Assembly (NCBI RefSeq): GCF_030718995.1
Contig: NZ_CP132204.1
Location: 2,604,001-2,668,000 of the forward strand
DNA length: 64,000 nucleotides
Direction of reading: 5' to 3'
Origin: Arthrobacter oryzae
Lineage (GTDB): Bacteria > Actinomycetota > Actinomycetes > Actinomycetales > Micrococcaceae
Each line of letters starts with the position of its first letter. The stretch's first letter is position 1. Made by a program: the position numbers and the translations under genes. The notes below the pieces were generated by a model. The model searched no databases. It worked only from the letters and a program-made list of their open reading frames with translations, and was not told where the DNA came from. Positions 1-6,417 of this stretch are shown piece after piece.

Positions 1-1052
1 AATTCCTGGCACGCTGTGTCACCACCATCGTTGAACTGGACCTGGCCCAGAATTCCGTGGCGGTTTACGACGGCGGCTACGAGGCGTTCCTGGAGGAACG
101 CGCCGTGGCGCGCCGCCATGCCCGGGAGCGCTACGAAGAGTTTGCCTCCACCAAGGCGGACCTCGTCTCCCGTGCCCGGACCCAGCGTGAGTGGAGCTCC
201 CAGGGCGTCCGCAACGCCATGAAGAAGAGCCCGGACAATGACAAGATCCGCCGTGCGGCCTCCACCGAATCCTCGGAGAAGCAGGCCCAGAAGGTGCGTC
301 AGATGGAGTCCAGGATTGCCCGGCTCGACGAGGTCGAGGAACCCCGCAAGGAATGGCAGCTGCAGTTCAGTATCGGCCAGGCGCCGCGCTCCAGTGCGGT
401 GGTGGCAACGCTGCGTGACGCCGTCGTGCGCCAGGGCGACTTCACCCTGGGGCCGGTGAACCTGCAGCTCAACGCCGGAGAGCGCATCGGTATCACAGGC
501 CCCAACGGGGCCGGCAAGTCGACCCTGCTCCGGCTGCTGCTGGGGATCCGGCAGCCTGATTCCGGAAACGCTGCGATGGGCGCCTCTGTGGCCATCGGCG
601 AAATCGACCAGGCACGTGGCCTGCTGGCCGGCCACCTCAAACTGGGGGACGCCGTCGAATCCGTCCTGACGGAGCTGACCCCGGCGGAGGTCCGGACCCT
701 GCTGGCCAAGTTCGGCCTCAAAGCGGACCACACCTCGCGCCCGGTCGATTCGCTCTCGCCGGGGGAACGGACCCGCGCCGCGCTCGCGCTGCTGCAGGCC
801 CGCGGGGTGAACCTGTTGGTCCTGGATGAGCCCACCAACCACCTGGACCTCCCCGCTATCGAACAGCTCGAAGAAGCACTGGAAAGCTACGACGGCGCCC
901 TGCTCCTGGTCACGCACGACCGCCGGCTGCTGGAAAACGTGCGCCTGGACGTCCGTTGGAACGTCGAGGACGGCGTTGTCACCGAACAGTTCGCCGGCGC
1001 CGCAACATCTCCCGGCGCGGCAGATCGCGCCACGAAAGGCCAGTCACGATGA
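1..1052 (+). CDS. ABC-F family ATPase, C-terminal part (5' cut by window edge)
   Basis: Seen: the frame is open from base 3 and runs 349 residues to a TGA. The fragment begins just after the first nucleotide-binding domain (FLARCVTTIVELD), passes through a charged linker and holds a complete second domain: Walker A GPNGAGKST near visible residue 166, signature LSPGERTR near 249, Walker B LLVLDEPTNHLD near 270, and the H-loop LLVTHD. The EPTNHLD form and the lack of membrane segments are typical of soluble ABC-F proteins, which act on ribosomes (translation factors or antibiotic-resistance proteins). Its stop overlaps the start of the following ABC exporter (ATGA), so the two are translationally coupled, which leans towards drug resistance. 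Subfamily cannot be told without the missing N-terminal half. Confidence 0.9.
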   Translation, partial: FLARCVTTIVELDLAQNSVAVYDGGYEAFLEERAVARRHARERYEEFASTKADLVSRARTQREWSSQGVRNAMKKSPDNDKIRRAASTESSEKQAQKVRQMESRIARLDEVEEPRKEWQLQFSIGQAPRSSAVVATLRDAVVRQGDFTLGPVNLQLNAGERIGITGPNGAGKSTLLRLLLGIRQPDSGNAAMGASVAIGEIDQARGLLAGHLKLGDAVESVLTELTPAEVRTLLAKFGLKADHTSRPVDSLSPGERTRAALALLQARGVNLLVLDEPTNHLDLPAIEQLEEALESYDGALLLVTHDRRLLENVRLDVRWNVEDGVVTEQFAGAATSPGAADRATKGQSR

Positions 1053-2962
1053 GCATGGACCGGGTAGCCTGGAGCTCCCTTTACAACATCACGCGGGCCT
1101 CCAGCGGCTCCAAGCCGTTCTCCAAGGCAACGCTGAAGCGCGTGTTCGGCTTCGCCCGGCCGCACCGGGGCAAACTGATCGCCTTCGTGCTGCTCTCGAT
1201 CGCCATGGCAGTCCTGGCCGTTGCCACCCCGGTCCTCGCGGGGCAGGTGGTGGACGCCATCATCGCCGGAGTAGGCGCCGACGTCGTGATCGGGCTGGCC
1301 GTGCTCATCGCGGTCGTGGCCGTGGCCGAGGCCGGGCTGGGACTCGTGACGCGCTGGCTGTCCTCCACCATCGGTGAGGGCGTCATCGTGGACCTGCGCA
1401 CCAAGGTGTTCGACCACGTGCAGAAGATGCCGATCGCCTTCTTCACCCGTACCAGGACCGGTGCCCTGGTCAGTCGTCTCAACAACGACGTGATCGGCGC
1501 GCAGTCCGCCTTCGCCGGAACCCTGTCCGGCGTCGTGAGCAACGTCGTGGCCCTCGCCCTGACCCTCGTGGTGATGCTGGGCAAGTCCTGGCTCGTGACC
1601 GTGCTCGCCATGATCCTGCTGCCGATCTTCCTCATCCCCGCCCGCCGGATGGGCTCCAAGCTGGCCGACCTGCGCCGGGAAGCCGCGGAGCACAACGCCT
1701 CCATGGGCACCCAGATGACGGAACGCTTCTCCGCCCCCGGCGCCACCCTGGTGAAGCTCTTCGGCCGACCGGATGAGGAGTCCCGGGAATTTGCCGCCCG
1801 CGCGGGACGCGTCCGGGATATCGGCGTGCGGACGGCGATGCTGCAATTCACCTTCGTGACCGCCCTGACGCTCGTCTCGGCGCTGGCGCTTGCCTTGGTC
1901 TACGGGCTGGGCGGCTTCCTGGCGCTGCAGGGGCAGCTGGCCGCGGGCGACGTCGTGGTGCTGGCACTGCTCCTTACCCGCCTTTACGCACCGCTCACCG
2001 CCCTCTCCAACGCCCGGGTCGAGATCATGAGCGCCCTGGTCAGTTTTGAGCGGGTCTTCGAGATCCTGGATCTCAAGCCGCTCATCCAGCAGAAGCCCGA
2101 TGCGGTGTCATCGCCGGCCGGGCCGCTGTCCGTGGAGTTCGACGACGTCCGCTTCTCCTACCCGTCGGCGGACAAGGTATCACTCGCCTCGCTGGAGGAC
2201 GTGTCCACGCTTGACACTCGCGGCGGTGAAGAGGTGCTGCACGGCGTCAGCTTCCGGGTGGAACCCGGCCAGACGGTCGCCCTCGTGGGCTCCTCGGGCG
2301 CCGGAAAGTCCACCATCGCCCAGCTGCTGTCCCGGCTGTACGACGTCGATTCCGGCGCCGTCCGCTTCGGCGGAACGACGCCGGGGACCGGCGTGGACGT
2401 CCGCGACCTCACCTTTGATTCGATGCGGCAGACGCTCGGCATGGTGACGCAGGACGGGCACCTGTTCCACGAGAGCATCGCCTCCAACCTGCGCCTGGCC
2501 CGGCCGGAGGCCAGCGACGAGCTCATGTGGGACGTACTGCGCCAGGCCCGGCTCGAAGACATGATCCGGTCGCTCCCGGACGGCCTGGACACGGTGGTGG
2601 GGGAGCGCGGCTACCGCCTCTCCGGTGGCGAACGCCAGCGCCTCACCATCGCCCGCCTGCTCATTGCCCAGCCGCGCGTCGTGATCCTGGATGAGGCCAC
2701 CGCGGCCCTGGATTCGACCAACGAAGCCGCGGTCCAGGAGGCCCTGGGCGCCGCGCTTGAGGGCCGTACCGCCGTCGTAATTGCCCACCGGTTGTCCACC
2801 ATCCGCGCGGCGGACATGATCCTGGTGGTGGAGGACGGCACCATCGTGGAGCGCGGTACCCACGCTGAACTGCTCGCGGCGGAAGGCCGGTACGCGGAGC
2901 TCTACCGCACGCAGTTCGCGGAAGCGAGTGCCGTGGTGCAAGAGGCTGTGCCGGAGTTCTAG
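1049..2962 (+). CDS. ABC exporter, fused permease and ATPase
   Basis: A 637-residue half-transporter: a transmembrane domain of about six helices (residues ~40-330) followed by a nucleotide-binding domain with Walker A GSSGAGKST near 413, signature LSGGERQR near 524, and Walker B RVVILDEATAALD near 544 with the catalytic glutamate. One such chain normally works as a homodimer, or pairs with another half-transporter, to export lipids, peptides or drugs from the inner membrane. The ATG at 1049 overlaps the upstream ABC-F stop by 4 nt and gives the normal exporter N-terminus; the frame is open further upstream but that part is arginine-rich shadow sequence. The insert between the D-x-R-F-S strand and Walker A (residues ~370-400) is slightly long. 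Substrate unknown; the ABC-F neighbour suggests a toxic compound. Confidence 0.9.
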   Translation: MSMDRVAWSSLYNITRASSGSKPFSKATLKRVFGFARPHRGKLIAFVLLSIAMAVLAVATPVLAGQVVDAIIAGVGADVVIGLAVLIAVVAVAEAGLGLVTRWLSSTIGEGVIVDLRTKVFDHVQKMPIAFFTRTRTGALVSRLNNDVIGAQSAFAGTLSGVVSNVVALALTLVVMLGKSWLVTVLAMILLPIFLIPARRMGSKLADLRREAAEHNASMGTQMTERFSAPGATLVKLFGRPDEESREFAARAGRVRDIGVRTAMLQFTFVTALTLVSALALALVYGLGGFLALQGQLAAGDVVVLALLLTRLYAPLTALSNARVEIMSALVSFERVFEILDLKPLIQQKPDAVSSPAGPLSVEFDDVRFSYPSADKVSLASLEDVSTLDTRGGEEVLHGVSFRVEPGQTVALVGSSGAGKSTIAQLLSRLYDVDSGAVRFGGTTPGTGVDVRDLTFDSMRQTLGMVTQDGHLFHESIASNLRLARPEASDELMWDVLRQARLEDMIRSLPDGLDTVVGERGYRLSGGERQRLTIARLLIAQPRVVILDEATAALDSTNEAAVQEALGAALEGRTAVVIAHRLSTIRAADMILVVEDGTIVERGTHAELLAAEGRYAELYRTQFAEASAVVQEAVPEF

Positions 2963-2971
2963 TGCATGAAA

Positions 2972-3376
2972 CTACCTGCGGCCGGCGGCGAGGGCAGGCA
3001 GGATGTGGTCCGTCAACAGGGGTGCAAGGTCGGCCGGCAGTTCTCCGGCCAGGTCCAGCCAGCGGATTTCGGCTATCTCCGCGGACGGGTGCGCATGCCA
3101 GGTTCCGGGGGCGGTGAAAACCGTGGCCTCGATGTCCGTTGCGGCCTCGTTGGCGGCGTCGGCCAGCCACACGCCCATGAGCCGGAGATCCTCCGGCGCC
3201 ACCACGATGCCCACTTCCTCCAGCAGTTCACGGGAGGCGGCCTGGGCTGCCGTTTCGCCGGGTTCGGGTTTGCCGCCCGGGTGCATGAACTTGTCCGTCC
3301 CGCGCTTGCGGACGGTCAGGAGGCGGCCGGCGTCGTCGTAAACGCAGACCGCGGACACCACGATGCGGTCCCTCAT
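2972..3376 (-). CDS. NUDIX hydrolase
   Basis: 134 residues, the size of a single NUDIX domain. The NUDIX box lies at residues 35-57 and fits G-x5-E-x7-R-E-U-x-E-E-x-G-U exactly (G35, E41, R49, E50, E53, E54, G56), so the metal-binding glutamates are intact. Such proteins cleave nucleoside diphosphates linked to another moiety, often damaged dNTPs or dinucleotide cofactors; the substrate cannot be read from sequence. The start codon overlaps the stop of the DUF6314 gene by 4 nt (ATGA), so both are made from one mRNA behind tRNA-Arg. Its 3' end converges on the ABC exporter with only 9 bp between. Confidence 0.9.
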   Translation of the reverse strand: MRDRIVVSAVCVYDDAGRLLTVRKRGTDKFMHPGGKPEPGETAAQAASRELLEEVGIVVAPEDLRLMGVWLADAANEAATDIEATVFTAPGTWHAHPSAEIAEIRWLDLAGELPADLAPLLTDHILPALAAGRR

Positions 3377-3861
3377 GCCGCCGACCCCGGCTCATCCGAT
3401 CCCGGCCTGAGCCGGCGCAGGGTCGATTCCAGGAGCAGGTCCTTCCGCGGTCCCTGGACATCCCAGGCGTAGCTGAATTCGTCGGGACCGCGGCGGGCAT
3501 ACGTCACGCGGTAGGTGTCCGGATCACACCAGTGCTGGTCCTGGCTGGCCGCTTCCCGGAAGCTCATCCGGTGGAACGGCCGCCCGTCGGGGAAGGCCAT
3601 GTCCATTGCATCGGGGGAATCCGCAGGCTGCAGCATGTAGTCGCGGCTGGCGGGGCCCGCGAAACTCCCGCCGTCCGGAGCAGGCCAGCGCATGGTGCCT
3701 TCTTCGTGGAAGTCGAGGCCGCCGTCGTCGTCCCTTGGGGAAAAGCGGGTCACACCGGTGAAAGTCCCGCGGGCGCCGGAGCTGCGGTCCCACAGGGTGC
3801 GGTCCACGGACCAGCTGCCCAGCAGGTAGGCACGCAGGTCGGTTAGCGGCGGGAAGTTCAA
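3373..3861 (-). CDS. DUF6314 family protein
   Basis: 162 residues with the opening LRAYLLGSWSVDRTLWDR and a lipocalin-like run of short strands, matching DUF6314, a family of unknown function often coupled to a NUDIX gene. The only start that keeps the conserved N-terminus is TTG at 3861-3859. That codon sits one base after the discriminator base of tRNA-Arg, so a Shine-Dalgarno site would have to lie inside the tRNA. The gene is probably co-transcribed with the tRNA, and its mRNA 5' end may be made by tRNA 3' processing (see findings). No signal peptide or membrane segment. No function is proposed. Confidence 0.8.
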   Translation of the reverse strand: MNFPPLTDLRAYLLGSWSVDRTLWDRSSGARGTFTGVTRFSPRDDDGGLDFHEEGTMRWPAPDGGSFAGPASRDYMLQPADSPDAMDMAFPDGRPFHRMSFREAASQDQHWCDPDTYRVTYARRGPDEFSYAWDVQGPRKDLLLESTLRRLRPGSDEPGSAA

Positions 3862-3862
3862 G

Positions 3863-3935
3863 TGCCCTCGATTGGAATCGAACCAACGACACCGGCTTTA
3901 GGAGAGCCGTGCTCTATCCACTGAGCTACGAGGGC
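3863..3935 (-). tRNA. tRNA-Arg (anticodon CCT)
   Basis: The minus strand folds as a 73-nt cloverleaf: acceptor GCCCTCG paired with CGAGGGC, D arm GCTC/GAGC, anticodon stem CGGCT/AGCCG with loop CTCCTAA (anticodon CCT, reads AGG), 5-nt variable region, T arm GTTGG/CCAAT with loop TTCGATT, and discriminator A. CCA is not encoded. There is no integrase nearby and no duplicated 3' end, so it is not an occupied attachment site. The next gene on the same strand starts one base beyond its 3' end. Confidence 0.97.
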
Positions 3936-4008
3936 GGGCGCCCGAAGCGGTTGGCACAGGCCGTCCTGTTCGGGCACGGATACAAGCATACAAGGTGACG
4001 GCCCGTAC

Positions 4009-4014
4009 TACGCT
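4009..4014 (+). promoter_or_regulatory. -10 box of a probable leaderless promoter
   Basis: TACGCT (fits TANNNT) ends 6 nt before the ATG at 4021. There is no Shine-Dalgarno sequence, so transcription would begin at or next to the start codon. The same layout is seen at six other genes in this window. Confidence 0.55.
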
Positions 4015-4020
4015 CTTGGC

Positions 4021-4821
4021 ATGACTGCAGCAACACCAGCAACTTCCTACCGGGCCGGATTCCTCCCGGATATCGCGTCCAGGCGCGAATATTTCGGGGC
4101 GTGGGCGGAGCTCAGCGTGTTGCAGTACTTCGTGGCCGAGTCCGCAGTGATCGCGGCCTGGGCCGGTCCGGAGCCCTATGACCGCCGGACCGGCTACATC
4201 AGCGACCTCGGGGCCGTCCATTGCGGAACCTATGAAGACCGGGACGTCTGTTCGCCCTTGCACCTGCTGATGAATGCCTCGTTCGTGGTGCAGGGACTGG
4301 GCATGCTGGTGGGGGCCCTGCTCCTCAGCTCAGCCCTCCTGTGCGTCGCCGCCCGGCCCGGCGTCCGGCTCGCCGTCGGCAGCGGCCACCGCGTGCCATG
4401 GTTCACGGCCCTCGGCGCCAAAGTCCTGACGTTCACCGCAGGGACCGGAACCATCATCGTGGGACTGGTGCCCGAAGACGCCGGATTGTTCGCGGTGCAC
4501 CTGACCGGGGCCCTGATGTATTTCATCGGGGGAGCGCTGGCGCTGCTGTTGCTGGGGGTGCTCTGGCGGAGGCAGTCACCCCTGGGCTGGTTCATCCTTG
4601 GCTGCGGAGCGGTCTCGTTTGCGGCGCTGGTCATCGGCGGGGTCACGGGAATGGATGTCCCGGAGCCGGGCACCCTGGAGCGGTTCATGGGATATCCGGT
4701 GACCATCGGCCTGGCAGCAGCGGGGCTGGTGATCGCCCAGCGCGTCCGGCAGGAACTCAGGGCGGAAAAAACTGCGCGGGCAGCCGCCCGGGTAACTACT
4801 TCCGCGGCCTCCGGCCAATAA
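4021..4821 (+). CDS. DUF998 domain integral membrane protein
   Basis: 266 residues with about six hydrophobic segments. The N-terminal part (SVLQYFVAESAVIAAWAG, then YDRRTGYISDLGAV and CSPLHLLMNASFV) matches the DUF998 layout, in which a conserved Y-x-x-x-x-xISDLG loop follows the first helix. The function of the family is unknown. The start is set by the ATG at 4021, preceded by a -10-like hexamer and no ribosome binding site, which suggests a leaderless mRNA. The last 26 bp overlap the 3' end of the convergent membrane-protein gene. Confidence 0.85.
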   Translation: MTAATPATSYRAGFLPDIASRREYFGAWAELSVLQYFVAESAVIAAWAGPEPYDRRTGYISDLGAVHCGTYEDRDVCSPLHLLMNASFVVQGLGMLVGALLLSSALLCVAARPGVRLAVGSGHRVPWFTALGAKVLTFTAGTGTIIVGLVPEDAGLFAVHLTGALMYFIGGALALLLLGVLWRRQSPLGWFILGCGAVSFAALVIGGVTGMDVPEPGTLERFMGYPVTIGLAAAGLVIAQRVRQELRAEKTARAAARVTTSAASGQ

Positions 4822-5416
4822 ACACGGCAGCGCCGCCGGCCACCAGGCTCAGCACCAGCAGCACCCAGCCAGTGACGGTGAGGGTGGAGGCCAAAGCAAC
4901 CTGCCCGGCGTCGGCCGTTGACGCGGACATCATCGAATCGATGGCGGCGTTCCCCCACAAGCGGACGGCTGCGAACAGGAGCGGGAGCGCCCAGAGCGCC
5001 CAGCGGAGCGCCTTGCGCGCAACGTTCGTCCCGATCAGCAGCAGCCAGGTGAAAGCGAATATCAGCGGGAACAGGGTGCCGGCCGTTTTGTGGAGGTAGT
5101 TGAGCTGGCCGCGGGCGTCCTCGTTCATGGCCGCCCTCAGCCGGTCAACGAATCCCTGGTCAAAGCCGCCCACCAGCGAGTCCGGCATGGGCACGCCGCC
5201 CGAAAGCTGGGTGAGCTGGTTCAGCGTCAGCAAATGCAGGTACCAGAACAGGAAGAGGCTGGCCACCACCCCTGCGATGAGGATCAGGCTGCTGTTGTTC
5301 TGCGCCTTCTCCGGCGTCCGTTGGGTGGTGGGGTTGATCACCGGCGGCAGGTGGTGCTGGGGAACGGACGCCTTGGCGCCGTGTTTCTTGATCCGCTGTG
5401 CTGGTGTCTTGGCCAT
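4796..5416 (-). CDS. Hypothetical membrane protein, about four TM segments
   Basis: 206 residues: a basic N-terminus (MAKTPAQRIKKHG), a TM segment at ~45-65, a soluble stretch with GGFDQGFVDRLRAAMNED, then three further TM segments and the basic tail GRRPRK. No recognised domain. The frame is open upstream and another ATG exists at 5482, but the ATG at 5416 is preferred: the hexamer GATAAT lies exactly 6 nt upstream, giving a leaderless promoter, and it removes an unlikely Asn/Arg-rich extension. Divergent from the inositol-monophosphatase-family gene and overlapping the DUF998 gene tail to tail by 26 bp. Confidence 0.7.
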   Translation of the reverse strand: MAKTPAQRIKKHGAKASVPQHHLPPVINPTTQRTPEKAQNNSSLILIAGVVASLFLFWYLHLLTLNQLTQLSGGVPMPDSLVGGFDQGFVDRLRAAMNEDARGQLNYLHKTAGTLFPLIFAFTWLLLIGTNVARKALRWALWALPLLFAAVRLWGNAAIDSMMSASTADAGQVALASTLTVTGWVLLVLSLVAGGAAVFIGRRPRK

Positions 5417-5422
5417 GCGTTC

Positions 5423-5428
5423 ATTATC
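5423..5428 (-). promoter_or_regulatory. -10 box of a probable leaderless promoter
   Basis: On the minus strand GATAAT lies 6 nt before the ATG at 5416, and no Shine-Dalgarno site precedes that ATG. It decides the start in favour of 5416. Just upstream lies a short tandem run of TTCCTG (plus-strand reading, ~5431-5449). Confidence 0.55.
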
Positions 5429-5499
5429 GCTGTTCCTGTTCCTGTTCCCTGCCTGTGTGGCCTGTTCCTTGTTGCTGTTCATGGGCCGAAGGACCCCTA

Positions 5500-5505
5500 T
5501 AGGCT
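5500..5505 (+). promoter_or_regulatory. -10 box of a probable leaderless promoter
   Basis: TAGGCT lies 7 nt before the GTG at 5513 with no ribosome binding site between, consistent with a leaderless transcript of the inositol-monophosphatase-family gene. Confidence 0.55.
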
Positions 5506-5512
5506 GGGACGC

Positions 5513-6361
5513 GTGACGGAACTTGGAAGACACAAACTTGGCAGGCACAGCGCGGCGGAACTCAACGCGGGACTGGACGACTACCAGCTGGCCGAGGCGC
5601 TGGTCCGGGAAGCCGGGATGCTGGCGCTCATGATGCGGCAGGGCGGCCTGGAAGGGCAGCAAAAGACGTCAGTGTCCGATGTGGTTACGGCCGCCGACCA
5701 TGCCGCAGAAGCCTATGTGCTGGAGCAGCTGCGGCGCTGCCGGCCGGATGACGGCATCCTGGGGGAGGAAGGCGCCTCCGTCGAGGGGAGCAGCGGGCGG
5801 ACCTGGGTGATCGACCCCGTGGACGGCACCTACAACTTCCTGCACGGCTCCACCTACTGGTGCTCCGCGCTCGCGCTCAAGAGCGCGGCCGGCACCGTCC
5901 TCGGCGCCATTTTCCAGCCCGAAGAGGACAAACTCTGGCTCGGCGGGACCACCCGTCCCGCAACCCTCAACGGTGAACGGCTCACCTCCTTCCAGGACGA
6001 CGGCGGAGCCAGGCCGCTGAAGCCCCTGGCCGAGCAGGGGGCAGCCACGTACATCCACCCGACGTGGCTCGCGGACCCGCTCTGCGCCATGCCCTGGCAC
6101 GCGGCGGCCACCGCTGCAGCGGCGCTGCGGATGTTCGGATCAGGATCCTGCGACCTGGGCAGGGTGGCCGACGGCGAACTGGACTGCTGGTTCCAGCACA
6201 GCTGTCCCGAATGGGACTGGCTGCCCGGGAAGGCCATTGTGCTCGCCGCCGGCGGAGTCGCCGAGACGGTCCGCGTCAACGGACTGGAATGGTTCATGGC
6301 GGGCGGGACGACGGCGGTCATGCAGCTCCGGACCGCCCTTGAGGCCGGCTCGGTGGAGTGA
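5513..6361 (+). CDS. Inositol monophosphatase family protein
   Basis: 282 residues, usual family length. Metal-site motifs are present in order: GEEG near residue 83, WVIDPVDGTYNF near 98-109 (the family signature with both aspartates), and WDWLPGKAIVLAAGG near 233, corresponding to the third metal-site Asp. Such enzymes hydrolyse inositol phosphate, histidinol phosphate, fructose-1,6-bisphosphate or PAP in a Mg2+-dependent way; the motifs do not separate these. The GTG start follows a leaderless -10 box. It stands alone, far from the inositol locus, so a catabolic role with it is not implied. Confidence 0.88.
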   Translation: MTELGRHKLGRHSAAELNAGLDDYQLAEALVREAGMLALMMRQGGLEGQQKTSVSDVVTAADHAAEAYVLEQLRRCRPDDGILGEEGASVEGSSGRTWVIDPVDGTYNFLHGSTYWCSALALKSAAGTVLGAIFQPEEDKLWLGGTTRPATLNGERLTSFQDDGGARPLKPLAEQGAATYIHPTWLADPLCAMPWHAAATAAAALRMFGSGSCDLGRVADGELDCWFQHSCPEWDWLPGKAIVLAAGGVAETVRVNGLEWFMAGGTTAVMQLRTALEAGSVE

Positions 6362-6402
6362 GCCTGCCGGCCGGCCCGGACGATAGTGTCGGCCCCACCG
6401 CC

Positions 6403-6408
6403 TAGACT
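6403..6408 (+). promoter_or_regulatory. -10 box of a probable leaderless promoter (pcrA)
   Basis: TAGACT lies 9 nt before the pcrA ATG at 6418, with no purine-rich ribosome binding site, so the message may start at or very near the start codon. Confidence 0.5.
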
Positions 6409-6417
6409 TGTAGCACC

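Noticed and set aside
887..1846. Long open frame on the minus strand across the ABC exporter
   Set aside because: It lies antisense to a clear ABC exporter, is His/Gly/Arg-rich without any domain, and is explained by high third-position GC.
3863..3935. tRNA-Arg as an integration site of a genomic island
   Set aside because: No integrase, no duplicated tRNA 3' end and no composition change were seen on either side.
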